Assembly: GCA_019752635.1 (NCBI GenBank)
Contig: JAIELX010000023.1
Span: 1-32,432 of the forward strand
Length of the DNA stretch: 32,432 nt
Source: Candidatus Obscuribacterales bacterium
GTDB lineage: Bacteria; Cyanobacteriota; Vampirovibrionia; Obscuribacterales; Obscuribacteraceae
Reading direction: 5' to 3'
Part shown: positions 32,363 through 32,432 of the stretch, in pieces
Layout: each line of letters begins with the position of its first letter
How positions within the stretch are numbered: position 1 is the stretch's first letter
The notes under the pieces: generated by a model
Told to the model about the DNA's origin: nothing
The model's database searches: none
What the model saw: the letters and a program-made list of their open reading frames with translations, nothing else
Made by a program: the position numbers and the translations under genes

Positions 32363-32432
32363 TCACTAAGAGGCGTAGCGATTGAAACAGATGTTTCAGA
32401 AATTCAATTCCAGAGGTGGATGTGGTCGCTTC
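32363..32432. repeat. Right copy of 70-bp terminal inverted repeat
   Basis: This is the exact reverse complement of 8-77, ending at the last base of the window. It contains the same internal TGAAACA/TGTTTCA palindrome. It begins directly after the terminator of the last gene. Confidence 0.9.

Overview
This window looks like a complete contig from a free-living bacterium of moderate GC content. No rRNA, tRNA, CRISPR array, transposase or integrase is visible. The MutL C-terminal motif (EQHI rather than DQHA), a Ser/Thr kinase fused to a TPR-like tail and several two-component proteins would fit a non-photosynthetic member of the Cyanobacteriota (Melainabacteria/Obscuribacterales type). That placement is a low-confidence inference from memory. 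The two contig ends carry the same 70-bp sequence in opposite orientation (8-77 and 32363-32432). The segment is therefore flanked by an inverted repeat: an invertible or repeat-bounded region, an assembly break at a dispersed repeat, or less likely a linear element.

The most striking content is a six-gene minus-strand operon read from 8360 down to 275. It encodes a small beta-grasp ubiquitin-like protein, a membrane-anchored E2-like protein with a plausible catalytic Cys, a second E2-like protein that has lost that Cys (UEV-like), a JAB/JAMM isopeptidase with a full metal motif, a compact E1/ThiF-like adenylating enzyme, and a two-ring Clp/Hsp100 ATPase. Read together, this is a complete conjugation and deconjugation pathway coupled to an unfoldase. 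The Clp protein lacks a recognisable ClpP-docking tripeptide and has a poly-alanine linker where the M-domain would sit. A segregase-like role, comparable in logic to ubiquitin plus Cdc48/p97, is therefore at least as likely as proteolysis. Strong hairpins flank the ubiquitin-like cistron and probably set its dosage. A P1B-type metal ATPase lies just upstream on the same strand.

From 11122 onward the plus strand holds mutL, then two adjacent paralogues of unknown function, a patatin-like lipase and a GC-rich long acyl-CoA dehydrogenase. This suggests a lipid or acyl-chain theme. Next come three or four small unknown proteins separated by long intergenic regions. Three of those regions contain a recurring 20-bp element about 100-120 bp after a stop codon.

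From 22731 to 25491 the minus strand has a winged-helix response-regulator-like protein with an atypical receiver. Upstream of it is a cluster of four small hydrophobic proteins plus one soluble hypothetical protein, ending in a strong terminator. From 25908 to 29752 a membrane Ser/Thr kinase is divergent from a NarL/LuxR-type response regulator and a soluble HisKA_3-type histidine kinase, with a perfect 18-bp palindrome between them. The right end holds two coiled-coil proteins of unknown function, a 36-bp palindrome and a terminator that runs into the right inverted repeat.
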